From CAWACC01 sp964390695 (GTDB taxonomy: Bacteria; Chlamydiota; Chlamydiia; Chlamydiales; Parachlamydiaceae): a stretch of 7,468 nt of DNA. The first letter of the stretch is position 1; every line of letters begins with the position of its first letter. The stretch is taken from the NCBI GenBank assembly GCA_964390695.1, contig CAYMKI010000146.1, positions 1 through 7,468 on the forward strand. Reading direction: 5' to 3'. The notes under the pieces were generated by a model. It did no database searches. It was not told the origin of the DNA and worked only from the letters and a program-made list of their open reading frames with translations. Of the stretch, positions 1 to 7,005 are shown one piece after another. The position numbers and the translations under genes are program-made.

Positions 1-2625
1 TATCTGATCTAACAGCCCCTGTAATTGTTTCCAGGAGATGTCTTTGCCTAGCATCTGCGGCGCCCAATGGCGGCATGCCGCAATAAACGCGTGATAGACG
101 GATGGTGGATGAGCTTGGTCTGGAGAAGCAGCATACAGGTTTACAATTTCGTGCCATAAACCTTGTGTTTGCAGATGCTTATATACGAGCTCTTGATGTT
201 CATCTAAAAGCTCTAATAATTTGTGATTAAAATCGCCCCATGGGAGGGCTTTGAGAATGCAATCGATGAAGTGTTTGTTTTGAGCTTTTGTAGGGCCTTT
301 AGTTGCTGGAGTAGCGGCTATTTGGACGAGAAGATTTTCGAGCCAAGTCGTATAGATAGCTACTGCCGCGGGTTTGGAGGGGTTCGGATCTAAGAGAGCC
401 AGCAATTTTAGGTGGTGGGCTATGACGGTGGATCTGTCGAGGTCTTTGAGGCTTTTTTGGAAATCTGCTACGGTATGTCTAAGCGTATTCATTGAGGGAG
501 CCATATTTTTGCTGGATAGTGAGATCAAGACTGGGAATAAAAATTGAGGGTTAAAACCTTCGGATTCGAGGATTTTTTCCACTAGGGCAAGACACTGGCT
601 AAAGTCTTCAGTTGTAAAGCTGGCATTTTCTTCAAGGGCCTTATGCAAGACTTCTTTCATCACAGTCAGCCGGCTTTCTAAATCCTGTTTATTTAAAATG
701 ACCACAGAGTTGATGTTAAGGAGGGCTTGGGGATTTTTCGACTTGGCAACTTGTTGTTTAAGGTTGTCTAGATATTGAGCTGAAAAAGTCTTTTTGTTTT
801 CCTCTTCTAACATATCCCAAAGATTGAATTCCTTCAAGGCAGCAACGCTCCGTTCCTGATAAATGTAGACTAATTCGGAATTTTTGGGAGTGAAATGAAG
901 TAATAGCTGCCAGATTTTTTGCAGTGACGCTGCGTTGTCAACAAGCTTGAGGCGGAAGATTTCTTTAGCTAAAGTTATCCATTTGAAGCTGTTATCGGAC
1001 GAACCCATGCGCTTGGATAAGGCGATGATATTATCAATGATGTGTTCTTTGTCTTGGGCTTGAGCATGAGAGGGTATAGCCTTTGTAGTATTTAATAAAG
1101 TTTGCATGCTTTCAAATAGAGCGTTCTTCAAATCTAGATTTGCGATGACTGTATTGTGTTGGGAAAGATTAAATATGACCTCGAATTTATCCGCGAAGGG
1201 TAAAGGGTCACAGGTCATAAGCTTTGCCAGAATGTCTTTTAGAGGACGTGTTTTTATGGACTCTTTACTGCCATTTAAGCATAGATCCAACCACTGCTTA
1301 TACAACACTATCTTTCGCTCGGTTTTTAGCCCAGAGGTTATTTGGTCCATGGAGGTCAGCACAGCTTCGACTATAGGCTTCCACTCGGTATGCAGATAGG
1401 CTTGTATCCAAGTCTCGAGAAATTGTTCTGGATGGAAGTTTTGGTTCACTTCATAGCCTGCAAACAAAGCTGCATGGGGTACGAAGCTGCACTTCATGGT
1501 TTTGTGCAATATATCTATGGCGGATTGTTTGATCTGCGGAGAGGCCCATTTCTCCTGCAACATTATCAGTAGCGATTTAAACATATGGTTCGACAGCCCA
1601 TCATCATAGTGCTGAGCAAGCAAAGATAGGCATAACTGATACCCCATAAACCAGGTGTAGGAGTGTTTAGTGCGTAGCAATTCCCTGGTTTGAGCAATGC
1701 ACTTGTTGTGTTGGCGCCGAAGATCTCCTTCATAGCCTTTTAAGCGCGATTTGCCGAAGCTAAATTCTAGGTGTACCGGGGAGATGAGGACGTTGTGGAG
1801 ACGCACCAATGAATTCTCGACTTGCGGCGGTAAATGTGCAATAGAGGAGAGATGTTCGATGGCGTAAGGAAGATCGTAGGGGAAAAATAAAGCGAAAGAT
1901 GTCGTCTTATGGCTGCCTTTTCTGTGTGGAATAGAAATGGTGATTTGCTGAAAAATCTCACCGTTTGTCTGCGTAGGGTGATCGGGATAAGCGCGATTAT
2001 CATGCATACTATTTTGATCTACAGCAGCACTCACCTGCAATTGGGCGTAAAGGTCTTTGAAACTAAATTGCGGATCGCGCATCGTCATCTGGATATGTTC
2101 TATAAGCGGTTGTGACATTTGATGGGGAAATTGATCTTCAAGTTTGTCCAAATGGCCAAATATTAGGCACCATAGCTTTTGAATTTCTTCATAGGATTGG
2201 CTATTCATCCACAGCAGCAGCGCCGAGGCATTGAAAGCGAGAGCTACTAAAAGGGCAGGCTCATTGTGATGATGATCCACCAGACGTCTGATCAGCTGCT
2301 GGGCTATAACTTGCGATAAAGGGATTTGTCCGCTTTTTGTGCGGCATTCCTCTTTTAAAGCTTCCAAGATCTTTTGCAACCAGCCTTTTTGGTAGCAGCG
2401 TCCGCCTAAAGTGAAAAAAGATATTGTACGTGCAAAATCGCCTTTGGCAGCCGGCTGGCGAGGATCGAAGGTAAACAGTCCTAAATTCTGGTCTGATATT
2501 GCTTGCAGTCTTTGAGAATCTCCTAATGTGCTTTGCAAGTATATGGAGGAAGACGCTTCAGGGCGCGTTAAGGCAGTGATATCGATAAACAAGGAGTTGA
2601 TGGCAGTTGTAGTGGAAGGTGTTTT
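1..2625 (-). pseudogene. Downstream part of a very large unrecognised protein gene, cut off from its start by an in-frame stop; runs off the left edge
   Basis: All 875 codons read on the minus strand from 2625 down to 1 are open, with no stop, so this is real coding sequence although no complete ORF can be drawn. It is in exactly the same frame as the 282-codon piece at 2626-3474 and separated from it only by one TAA. No credible separate start is seen: the first in-frame candidates are TTG at 2592, GTG at 2280 and ATG at 2208 (5' base on the minus strand), none with a Shine-Dalgarno sequence, and the sequence before them already looks coding. The product would be soluble and rich in long Leu/Lys/Glu/Gln helices, suggesting an alpha-helical repeat or scaffold architecture; I see no membrane segment or recognisable repeat unit. 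Just after the break (combined numbering) a strand-like FIDI (Asp298) and a DFARTISFFTLGGR stretch (346-359) recall the later part of a nucleotidyltransferase fold. The C-terminus is outside the window. Function unknown. Confidence 0.7.
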
Positions 2626-3474
2626 TTAGGGAAAGAGGCAGTCGTAGGCGATTTTTCCGTCGCTGATTTTTCTTTCGGAAAAATACACTTGAGATTTGCG
2701 CTGAGAGACATCTGCAGCTTTAGCAAAGGCAAAGGCTTTTATGAATAAAACATACAGGTCAGGTTGTGTGGAATGAATGACAGGATGATTGGCAAAGACC
2801 TTCTGAATATAGGAATTTGAAGGCTGGTGTGTGATTTTTTGCTGATATTTTGCCAGTTCCAGAGCCATGAGCCTGGGGTTTTCCTTTTTAGCTTTGTATT
2901 TATCCGCAAGGCATTTCACTAAGCCTTCGTTAACGATTTGCTCGCTGCCAAAACCCGATTCAGAGGTGTACTTGAAGTCGTAATCATTGGGTTCAGCTTG
3001 AAATAGGTTATGCATGCGCGGGGAGACAAGACTAAGGTTGCGGCTGGATGTTCTGTTTTGGCTCCATTTGTTTATGATGCGCTTGACTAGAGGATCCAGT
3101 ACGGTCCATATCGCAGATCCGTGAAAAATGACCCTGATAGGTTTTCTAAAAATATCTTGAGAGGTCTTTTCTGAGATTTTTGCCACTTGTTCAGGCGAAA
3201 TGGAGATGTCTAGAGGTAACAGCTTGCATCTGCCCGAAATCTCGATGGCTTGCCGAAAGATGCGCATAATTTTTTCGCGGATCTCCTGGTCGATTTCGAA
3301 ATCTTGCGCGGTCAGCTTGAGGGGTTCATCAGATGTCTTGAGGATACCTTCGCCATCGATCTTATGGTTCTGTATCAGATCATAGGCAATGGCGTCTTCT
3401 TTGAGTTCATGATAAAATGGCGGCTTTGCGATCATAGTTGTACTGCGATTTGGACAAATCCTCATGCTTGGCAC
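2626..3474 (-). pseudogene. N-terminal piece of the same large gene, ending at a premature in-frame TAA; possible nucleotidyltransferase-like domain
   Basis: This is a 282-residue reading frame from GTG at 3474 to TAA at 2628-2626. The start is uncertain: GTG (codon 1), ATG (codon 4, at 3465) and ATG (codon 14) are all possible and none has a clear Shine-Dalgarno sequence. After about 110 mostly helical residues comes a hydrophobic strand leading to HGSAIW (Gly119-Ser120), then, after a long basic insert, NDYDFKY (Asp164, Asp166). A strand, Gly-Ser, a helix and then Asp-x-Asp is the order used by polymerase-beta-type nucleotidyltransferases. The expected third carboxylate would be Asp298, which lies beyond the stop, so the stop would cut the domain in half. 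The frame continues open for 875 more codons after the TAA. It could be translated as a short protein, but I favour one broken gene. The NTase assignment is a weak motif-level inference; the reading frame itself is certain. It is divergent from gene A. Confidence 0.65.
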
Positions 3475-3828
3475 AATGATTTGTTATAATTTCATTTTAA
3501 TTACAGTTTGATATTAAAAGTTGTCGCCTGAATATGTTGGTTTAAAAAAACAAATTGACTAATTGCAGGCGAAGACGGGATGTTACCACAAGAAACAGAA
3601 TTTTGTATAGTTTAGACCTTACCATTCCGGGAAAAGTTTGAAAAGCTCCGATGTTTTTCGCACGAACAGTTTTTCCATTCCTTTCATTTATTTTATTTTT
3701 TTATTTCAAGTTTCTAATACTAAATGTAGTTGTTGTTTTTGTGGTGAATTTTATGTTGCTTTTGTTTACTATCTTTATTTGTATGTAAATTATAAAACTT
3801 TGATTTAAAATATAAAATATGTGTGTGT
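3475..3828. other. AT-rich divergent intergenic region
   Basis: This gap of roughly 350 bases lies between the start of the minus-strand large gene and the start of gene A, so it should carry promoters for both directions. It is strongly AT-rich, with T-runs around 3680-3715 and A/T-rich sequence 3780-3820. I see one reasonable plus-strand promoter candidate (3583-3611) and a 7-bp inverted repeat with arms 3524-3530 and 3566-3572. No tRNA, no credible small gene and no convincing minus-strand promoter were found. Confidence 0.6.
3583..3611 (+). promoter_or_regulatory. Candidate sigma70-type promoter upstream of gene A
   Basis: TTACCA at 3583-3588 (4 of 6 matches to TTGACA) and TATAGT at 3606-3611 (5 of 6 matches to TATAAT) are separated by exactly 17 bases. 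Transcription would begin near 3617 and leave a leader of about 210 bases before gene A. The AT-rich stretch directly before gene A (TATAAA at 3791 and 3811) could hold a closer promoter, so this is only a candidate. Confidence 0.25.
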
Positions 3829-5394
3829 ATGAATGTAGTTAATTTTGATGCAAATGTAATAAAAATAGAGCGTAATCTCGATGAACTAACAGGTAAACTG
3901 AATCGAAGCATGATACAGACTAGAGGTGTAAGATCTCTCGTGAATAATTTAAACATAGATTTAGATGCCTTTGTTGCTGAAGAGTCTCTTCGAGATTCCT
4001 CAACACTAGAGTTATGGTTTTCTGCTCATCGCATCACCAGTTACGATCGTATTCTTGCTAAGATAGACACGCTGAGCAATCTGCTAGTTGCTGCCAAATT
4101 TCAAAGCAGTTCACGAAATTCTCTAATGGCTTCACGTATAGGATTGGGTGTGTATTGGGAAGTTTTAAAAACCATGTTTTTCTCATCCAGACGTTTGCCT
4201 ATTGGCGAGGGTGTAGAGCGAAACCACTACCTTCAAAAAATTCGAGACAGATTGCATATCAAGGATCCTAACGACGTGAAATACGCTGAAAAGGAATATT
4301 TTCACTTATTAGGCAATCAACTCAAGTTGAATCAGTGGAAACGAGCTCAGGTTGTTACCTATGAGGGTAGTAAAGAAATTTACAGTTTGAGCAGTTGGCA
4401 AGATGTTTTGCGTCTAATGGTGCAGAATGGGGCAAAGAACAGTACCAGGCAGGTATGCCAGAATTTGTTGGACGTCCTGGATAAAGTTGAATCTATATTC
4501 CTAAAGGTATCCTTTGCATATAAAATGTTATCCAATCCTGAGCGCAAAAGTGAAGCTGAATTGGAAAGCGATTATATAAAACAATACGACCGCTGTTATA
4601 ACGTGCAAGATCTATACACCCCCACAACAGAGCGAAAAGAGGAGTTTGATTGGCTTTTTCAGCTGTCTTCTAAATGTCATGTTCCTCAAGAAACGATCAT
4701 CAATGAGCTTGTGTGGGATATTCTAGAGACTATCGACGGTTTGAAAGCCGGAGAGTATACCCTGATTCCTCTTGGAACCGCCAACCATTCGATTTTAGTT
4801 AAGCTTGACTGTGTGGCTCCTGCTGCAGCCAATTTTGAAGGTGAATATGATTATACCATCTTCAATACTGGAGATGGGGTCGGGCATTGGCATACGATTG
4901 ATCCAGCCAAAACCTCGGCTTTACCATTTATGATACAAAAGCTGCCTAAAGTCGCCTTTTCGTATACTTTTTTCGCCCATCTGTTGAAAATAGCGTTCAC
5001 TGATAAGACAGCAACTGGATTCTACACTGCTCATCGCACCTATTTGCAATATCTTTCCAAAGGGTTCGATGTAAATAAGGTAGGAAAATTCTACCCTTTG
5101 CAAAAGTTGGGAACATGCTGCTATTCTTCCTTGGAAGCATGGATTCGCAGTCACTTTTCCCGGGCAGAGATTCAGGAATTGGATAGGATTAAAGCTGAAT
5201 ATGCCGTAGCCAAACAGGAGCGCGCAGTGCATCTTCTGAGCACAAATCCTCAGACCATGCAAAAATCCTTGTCTTGTAAAAAGAGAAAGGCTGTAGAAGA
5301 TCCTGATGGGCAGCCGCAAGCCAAAAAATTGAAGGAGAGCGTGTCTTTATTGGAAATGGGGAAAAAAATCATAGAGCCAAAAAAGACTGTATAG
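3823..5394 (+). CDS. Gene A: effector-like protein with a His/Asn-Asp/Gln/Cys hydrolase-like domain and a C-terminal bipartite nuclear localisation signal
   Basis: The frame opens with GTG at 3823 (codon 1) and has ATG at 3829 (codon 3), which I prefer because gene B also starts MNV..F; neither has a Shine-Dalgarno sequence. Residues 64-82 carry a LWFSAHR...YDR..K.D signature shared with gene B, as does RRLP near 123-126. The C-terminal half has strand-like GTANHSILVKL (His322), then YTIFNTGDGVGHWH (Asn348, Asp351), and about 75 residues later Q427-KLGTCCYSSLEAW (Cys432/Cys433). The order His, acid/amide, Gln, Cys is that of CE-clan cysteine peptidases (ULP, adenain and bacterial effector deubiquitinase types), so a protease-like or related thiol enzyme is plausible but not proven. 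Residues 486-504 read KKRK, an 11-residue spacer and KKLK, a bipartite nuclear localisation pattern. No signal peptide or membrane segment is visible. The P450 gene follows after 41 bases, probably in the same transcript. I know no gene name for it. Confidence 0.85.
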   Translation: MCMNVVNFDANVIKIERNLDELTGKLNRSMIQTRGVRSLVNNLNIDLDAFVAEESLRDSSTLELWFSAHRITSYDRILAKIDTLSNLLVAAKFQSSSRNSLMASRIGLGVYWEVLKTMFFSSRRLPIGEGVERNHYLQKIRDRLHIKDPNDVKYAEKEYFHLLGNQLKLNQWKRAQVVTYEGSKEIYSLSSWQDVLRLMVQNGAKNSTRQVCQNLLDVLDKVESIFLKVSFAYKMLSNPERKSEAELESDYIKQYDRCYNVQDLYTPTTERKEEFDWLFQLSSKCHVPQETIINELVWDILETIDGLKAGEYTLIPLGTANHSILVKLDCVAPAAANFEGEYDYTIFNTGDGVGHWHTIDPAKTSALPFMIQKLPKVAFSYTFFAHLLKIAFTDKTATGFYTAHRTYLQYLSKGFDVNKVGKFYPLQKLGTCCYSSLEAWIRSHFSRAEIQELDRIKAEYAVAKQERAVHLLSTNPQTMQKSLSCKKRKAVEDPDGQPQAKKLKESVSLLEMGKKIIEPKKTV

Positions 5395-5425
5395 GTATAT
5401 AAAGATCAGTATTAACTATACGTTC

Positions 5426-5430
5426 AGGAG
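5426..5430 (+). promoter_or_regulatory. Ribosome binding site of the P450 gene
   Basis: AGGAG lies 5 bases before the ATG at 5436. It fixes that ATG as the start and contrasts with gene A, which has no such site. The gap between gene A and the P450 gene contains no terminator-like hairpin, supporting co-transcription. Confidence 0.75.
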
Positions 5431-5435
5431 TTAGC

Positions 5436-6854
5436 ATGGATTCGGTGTCTCATGTCATACAGACCAATAAAAATTACACTTTATGTGTAAGAGACAGCCT
5501 GAATCCTTCTGAGACGAATAAGATCTATCATATTTCATTTTTAGCGTCGGATATCTTGGAGCAAATAGGGCATCTGCCTATTTGCGAGGTCCGTCAATTG
5601 CCTAACTGGAATAACGTGGTGCACTATGTGATAGATCCTGAAGCTCAAAAGCTGTTAGAGGCCTTTCATCGATATGGCTTAAAAACTCCAGATGCCACTC
5701 AGGTTTGTCCTTTCAAAGATGGGTCTTTGAGAAACAGGTTTACTTCATTGATAGGGCAAGATAATGTGATGACTGTTTATGAAGAGCACAGCCAAGAGAC
5801 TAGGAAAACGCTACAAGGATTCTTAAAGCATCAAAAACTTCAGGAATTAGAAGTGGTATGGAGAGAAATGACCCGAGAATGGCTTACAAAGCTAATTCAA
5901 CAAGGCGAGATAAACCTCTTTGAAGCTTCTTTGCGTTTAATCGGCAATGGCCTTATCAAAGGGATTCTGGGATACACTGCTTGTAGCCCGGCAGACATTC
6001 AGATGAATGCCGATTTTTGGAGCAATCTCTTTGCCTTATCACAACTGGATATGCAATCGCTTAAAGTGCTTGAAGCTCAAGGAAAGCCGCCTGAACCTTC
6101 ATGGTCGCAAAAACTGTTAGAGGCCTCTTATGGACTATGTGAAAGCTGGGTGCAAAAAGCCTATATTCAATATTCTCCGACGATGAGGCCTCTAGACCAA
6201 CTAGCCCAAAAGATCTACGCCTCTACAATAGATAATACAGGCTCCTTTTGTGGGTATTTAGCTGCTCAAGGATGGGATAAACAGAAAATTGTTGAACACA
6301 TCAAAATATTCCTTCTGGCCGGTCTAGATACGGTAGGATACTTCTTGGGATATATGCTTTATGAATATGCGCGAAATCTGGACATGCAAGACAAGCACGC
6401 AGCACACCCCGAAGATATTGAAAAAGCCTATCTTGAAACTCTGCGATTATATTCTTTGGGAGGCTCGTTGCGCGAAGCCCGATGCGATATGGTTCTGAGT
6501 TATCCAAGCGGTGAAGGAACGATCAAAGATCATTACATTAGGAAAGGCGAGAGAATCAATTGTGCGCCTTATATTTCTGGACATGATGCCAAGCAATGGG
6601 CAAATCCTGAAGTCTTTGATTGCGAACGTGAAAACTTGAAAAATGTGCGGAAAAATCCTCATTTTGGATGCGGCCCTCATCGCTGCATCGGTGAGAAAAC
6701 GGCACATAAAGAACTCCTAGTAATTGTCAAAGAAGTGATATCAAATGTGTCATTGAGCACCAAGGAAAAGATGCCCGAATTGTTAGATTCTTTTACCTTC
6801 AGGCCCATGAATGATATCAAGGTCAAAGTCGAATTTAAACCCAACATACTCTAA
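5436..6854 (+). CDS. Cytochrome P450 (soluble bacterial type)
   Basis: The 472-residue product is a heme-thiolate monooxygenase of normal length. Visible family landmarks, in order: a C-helix-like EEHSQETRKTLQ near residue 130; the I-helix oxygen-activation motif AGLDTV (295-300) with acid Asp298 and Thr299; the K-helix ExxR as E334-T-L-R337; a meander PEVFDCER ending at Arg398; and the heme loop FGCGPHRCIG (410-419) with proximal ligand Cys417, a full match to FxxGxxxCxG. All residues needed for catalysis are therefore present. There is no N-terminal membrane anchor, so it should be cytosolic and depend on a ferredoxin-type electron donor; none is encoded in the window. Substrate cannot be told from sequence. 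The gene follows gene A by 41 bases with a good ribosome binding site, and its stop codon lies inside a long hairpin. The subfamily is not assigned. P450s are uncommon in obligate intracellular bacteria, so horizontal acquisition is possible. Confidence 0.95.
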   Translation: MDSVSHVIQTNKNYTLCVRDSLNPSETNKIYHISFLASDILEQIGHLPICEVRQLPNWNNVVHYVIDPEAQKLLEAFHRYGLKTPDATQVCPFKDGSLRNRFTSLIGQDNVMTVYEEHSQETRKTLQGFLKHQKLQELEVVWREMTREWLTKLIQQGEINLFEASLRLIGNGLIKGILGYTACSPADIQMNADFWSNLFALSQLDMQSLKVLEAQGKPPEPSWSQKLLEASYGLCESWVQKAYIQYSPTMRPLDQLAQKIYASTIDNTGSFCGYLAAQGWDKQKIVEHIKIFLLAGLDTVGYFLGYMLYEYARNLDMQDKHAAHPEDIEKAYLETLRLYSLGGSLREARCDMVLSYPSGEGTIKDHYIRKGERINCAPYISGHDAKQWANPEVFDCERENLKNVRKNPHFGCGPHRCIGEKTAHKELLVIVKEVISNVSLSTKEKMPELLDSFTFRPMNDIKVKVEFKPNIL

Positions 6855-6898
6855 TTGCGCGCTTTATTGTAACGCGATTGGAGTATGTTGGGTTTAAA
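6834..6898 (+). terminator. Very long stem-loop at the 3' end of the P450 gene; probable terminator or RNA processing/stability element
   Basis: Arms 6834-6851 and 6881-6898 are perfect 18-base complements. Eight more pairs (6852-6859 with 6873-6880, two of them G-U) extend the stem to 26 pairs around a 13-base loop. The left arm encodes the last residues of the P450 (FKPNIL) and its TAA. There is no run of T after the right arm on the plus strand (it continues with A), so it is not a textbook intrinsic terminator. It should still protect the upstream mRNA end, stall polymerase or be cut by RNase III. It separates the P450 gene from gene B. Confidence 0.55.
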
Positions 6899-6997
6899 AA
6901 AGGAGTGAATTCTTATCCCTTTTCTTATCAATCTTTATCAAAAATTTACGTTTCTTTAATAATCTCGATAGAGTGTATTCAGAAAATCAAGCCTGCT

Positions 6998-7001
6998 GGA
7001 G
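6998..7001 (+). promoter_or_regulatory. Ribosome binding site of gene B
   Basis: GGAG ends 4 bases before the ATG at 7006, supporting that start. The roughly 100 bases between the hairpin and this site are AT-rich and hold only weak promoter resemblance (TTTAAT at 6955-6960 as a -10 without a convincing -35). Confidence 0.5.
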
Positions 7002-7005
7002 CTTT

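Noticed and set aside
1106..2115. Plus-strand ORFs of 68-97 codons (1106-1399, 1342-1572, 1909-2115) and a minus-strand ORF 1767-2003
   Set aside because: They lie over the long open minus-strand frame in other frames and show no family features; they are shadows.
2626..2628. Alternative genetic code in which TAA is sense
   Set aside because: The P450 gene ends at TAA in the expected place, right after its family's C-terminal strands, and no other in-frame TAA occurs inside the genes.
3447..3460. 14-base dyad (GATTTG-GA-CAAATC) near the start of the large minus-strand gene
   Set aside because: It is a short dyad inside coding sequence and likely chance.
3555..3560. TTGACT as a -35 element
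   Set aside because: No -10-like hexamer occurs 16-18 bases downstream.
3580..3615. 11-residue ORF starting ATG in the divergent gap
   Set aside because: It is too short, has no properly spaced Shine-Dalgarno and overlaps the promoter candidate.
3720..3956. 78-codon minus-strand ORF spanning the gap and the start of gene A
   Set aside because: It is an A/T-driven composition with a Lys/His/Asn-rich tail, overlaps the N-terminus of gene A and has no supporting signal.
4921..5319. 132-codon minus-strand ORF opposite gene A
   Set aside because: It lies antisense to the conserved Cys-motif region of gene A, and its composition is that of a reverse-strand shadow.
5645..6125. Near-identical 18-base words in the P450 gene, both encoding QKLLEA
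   Set aside because: They are a single short match between two helices with no extension to either side; coincidence is the simpler explanation.
6301..6707. Minus-strand ORFs of 68 and 86 codons opposite the P450
   Set aside because: They overlap the I-helix, ExxR and meander-coding region of a certain gene and have no features of their own.
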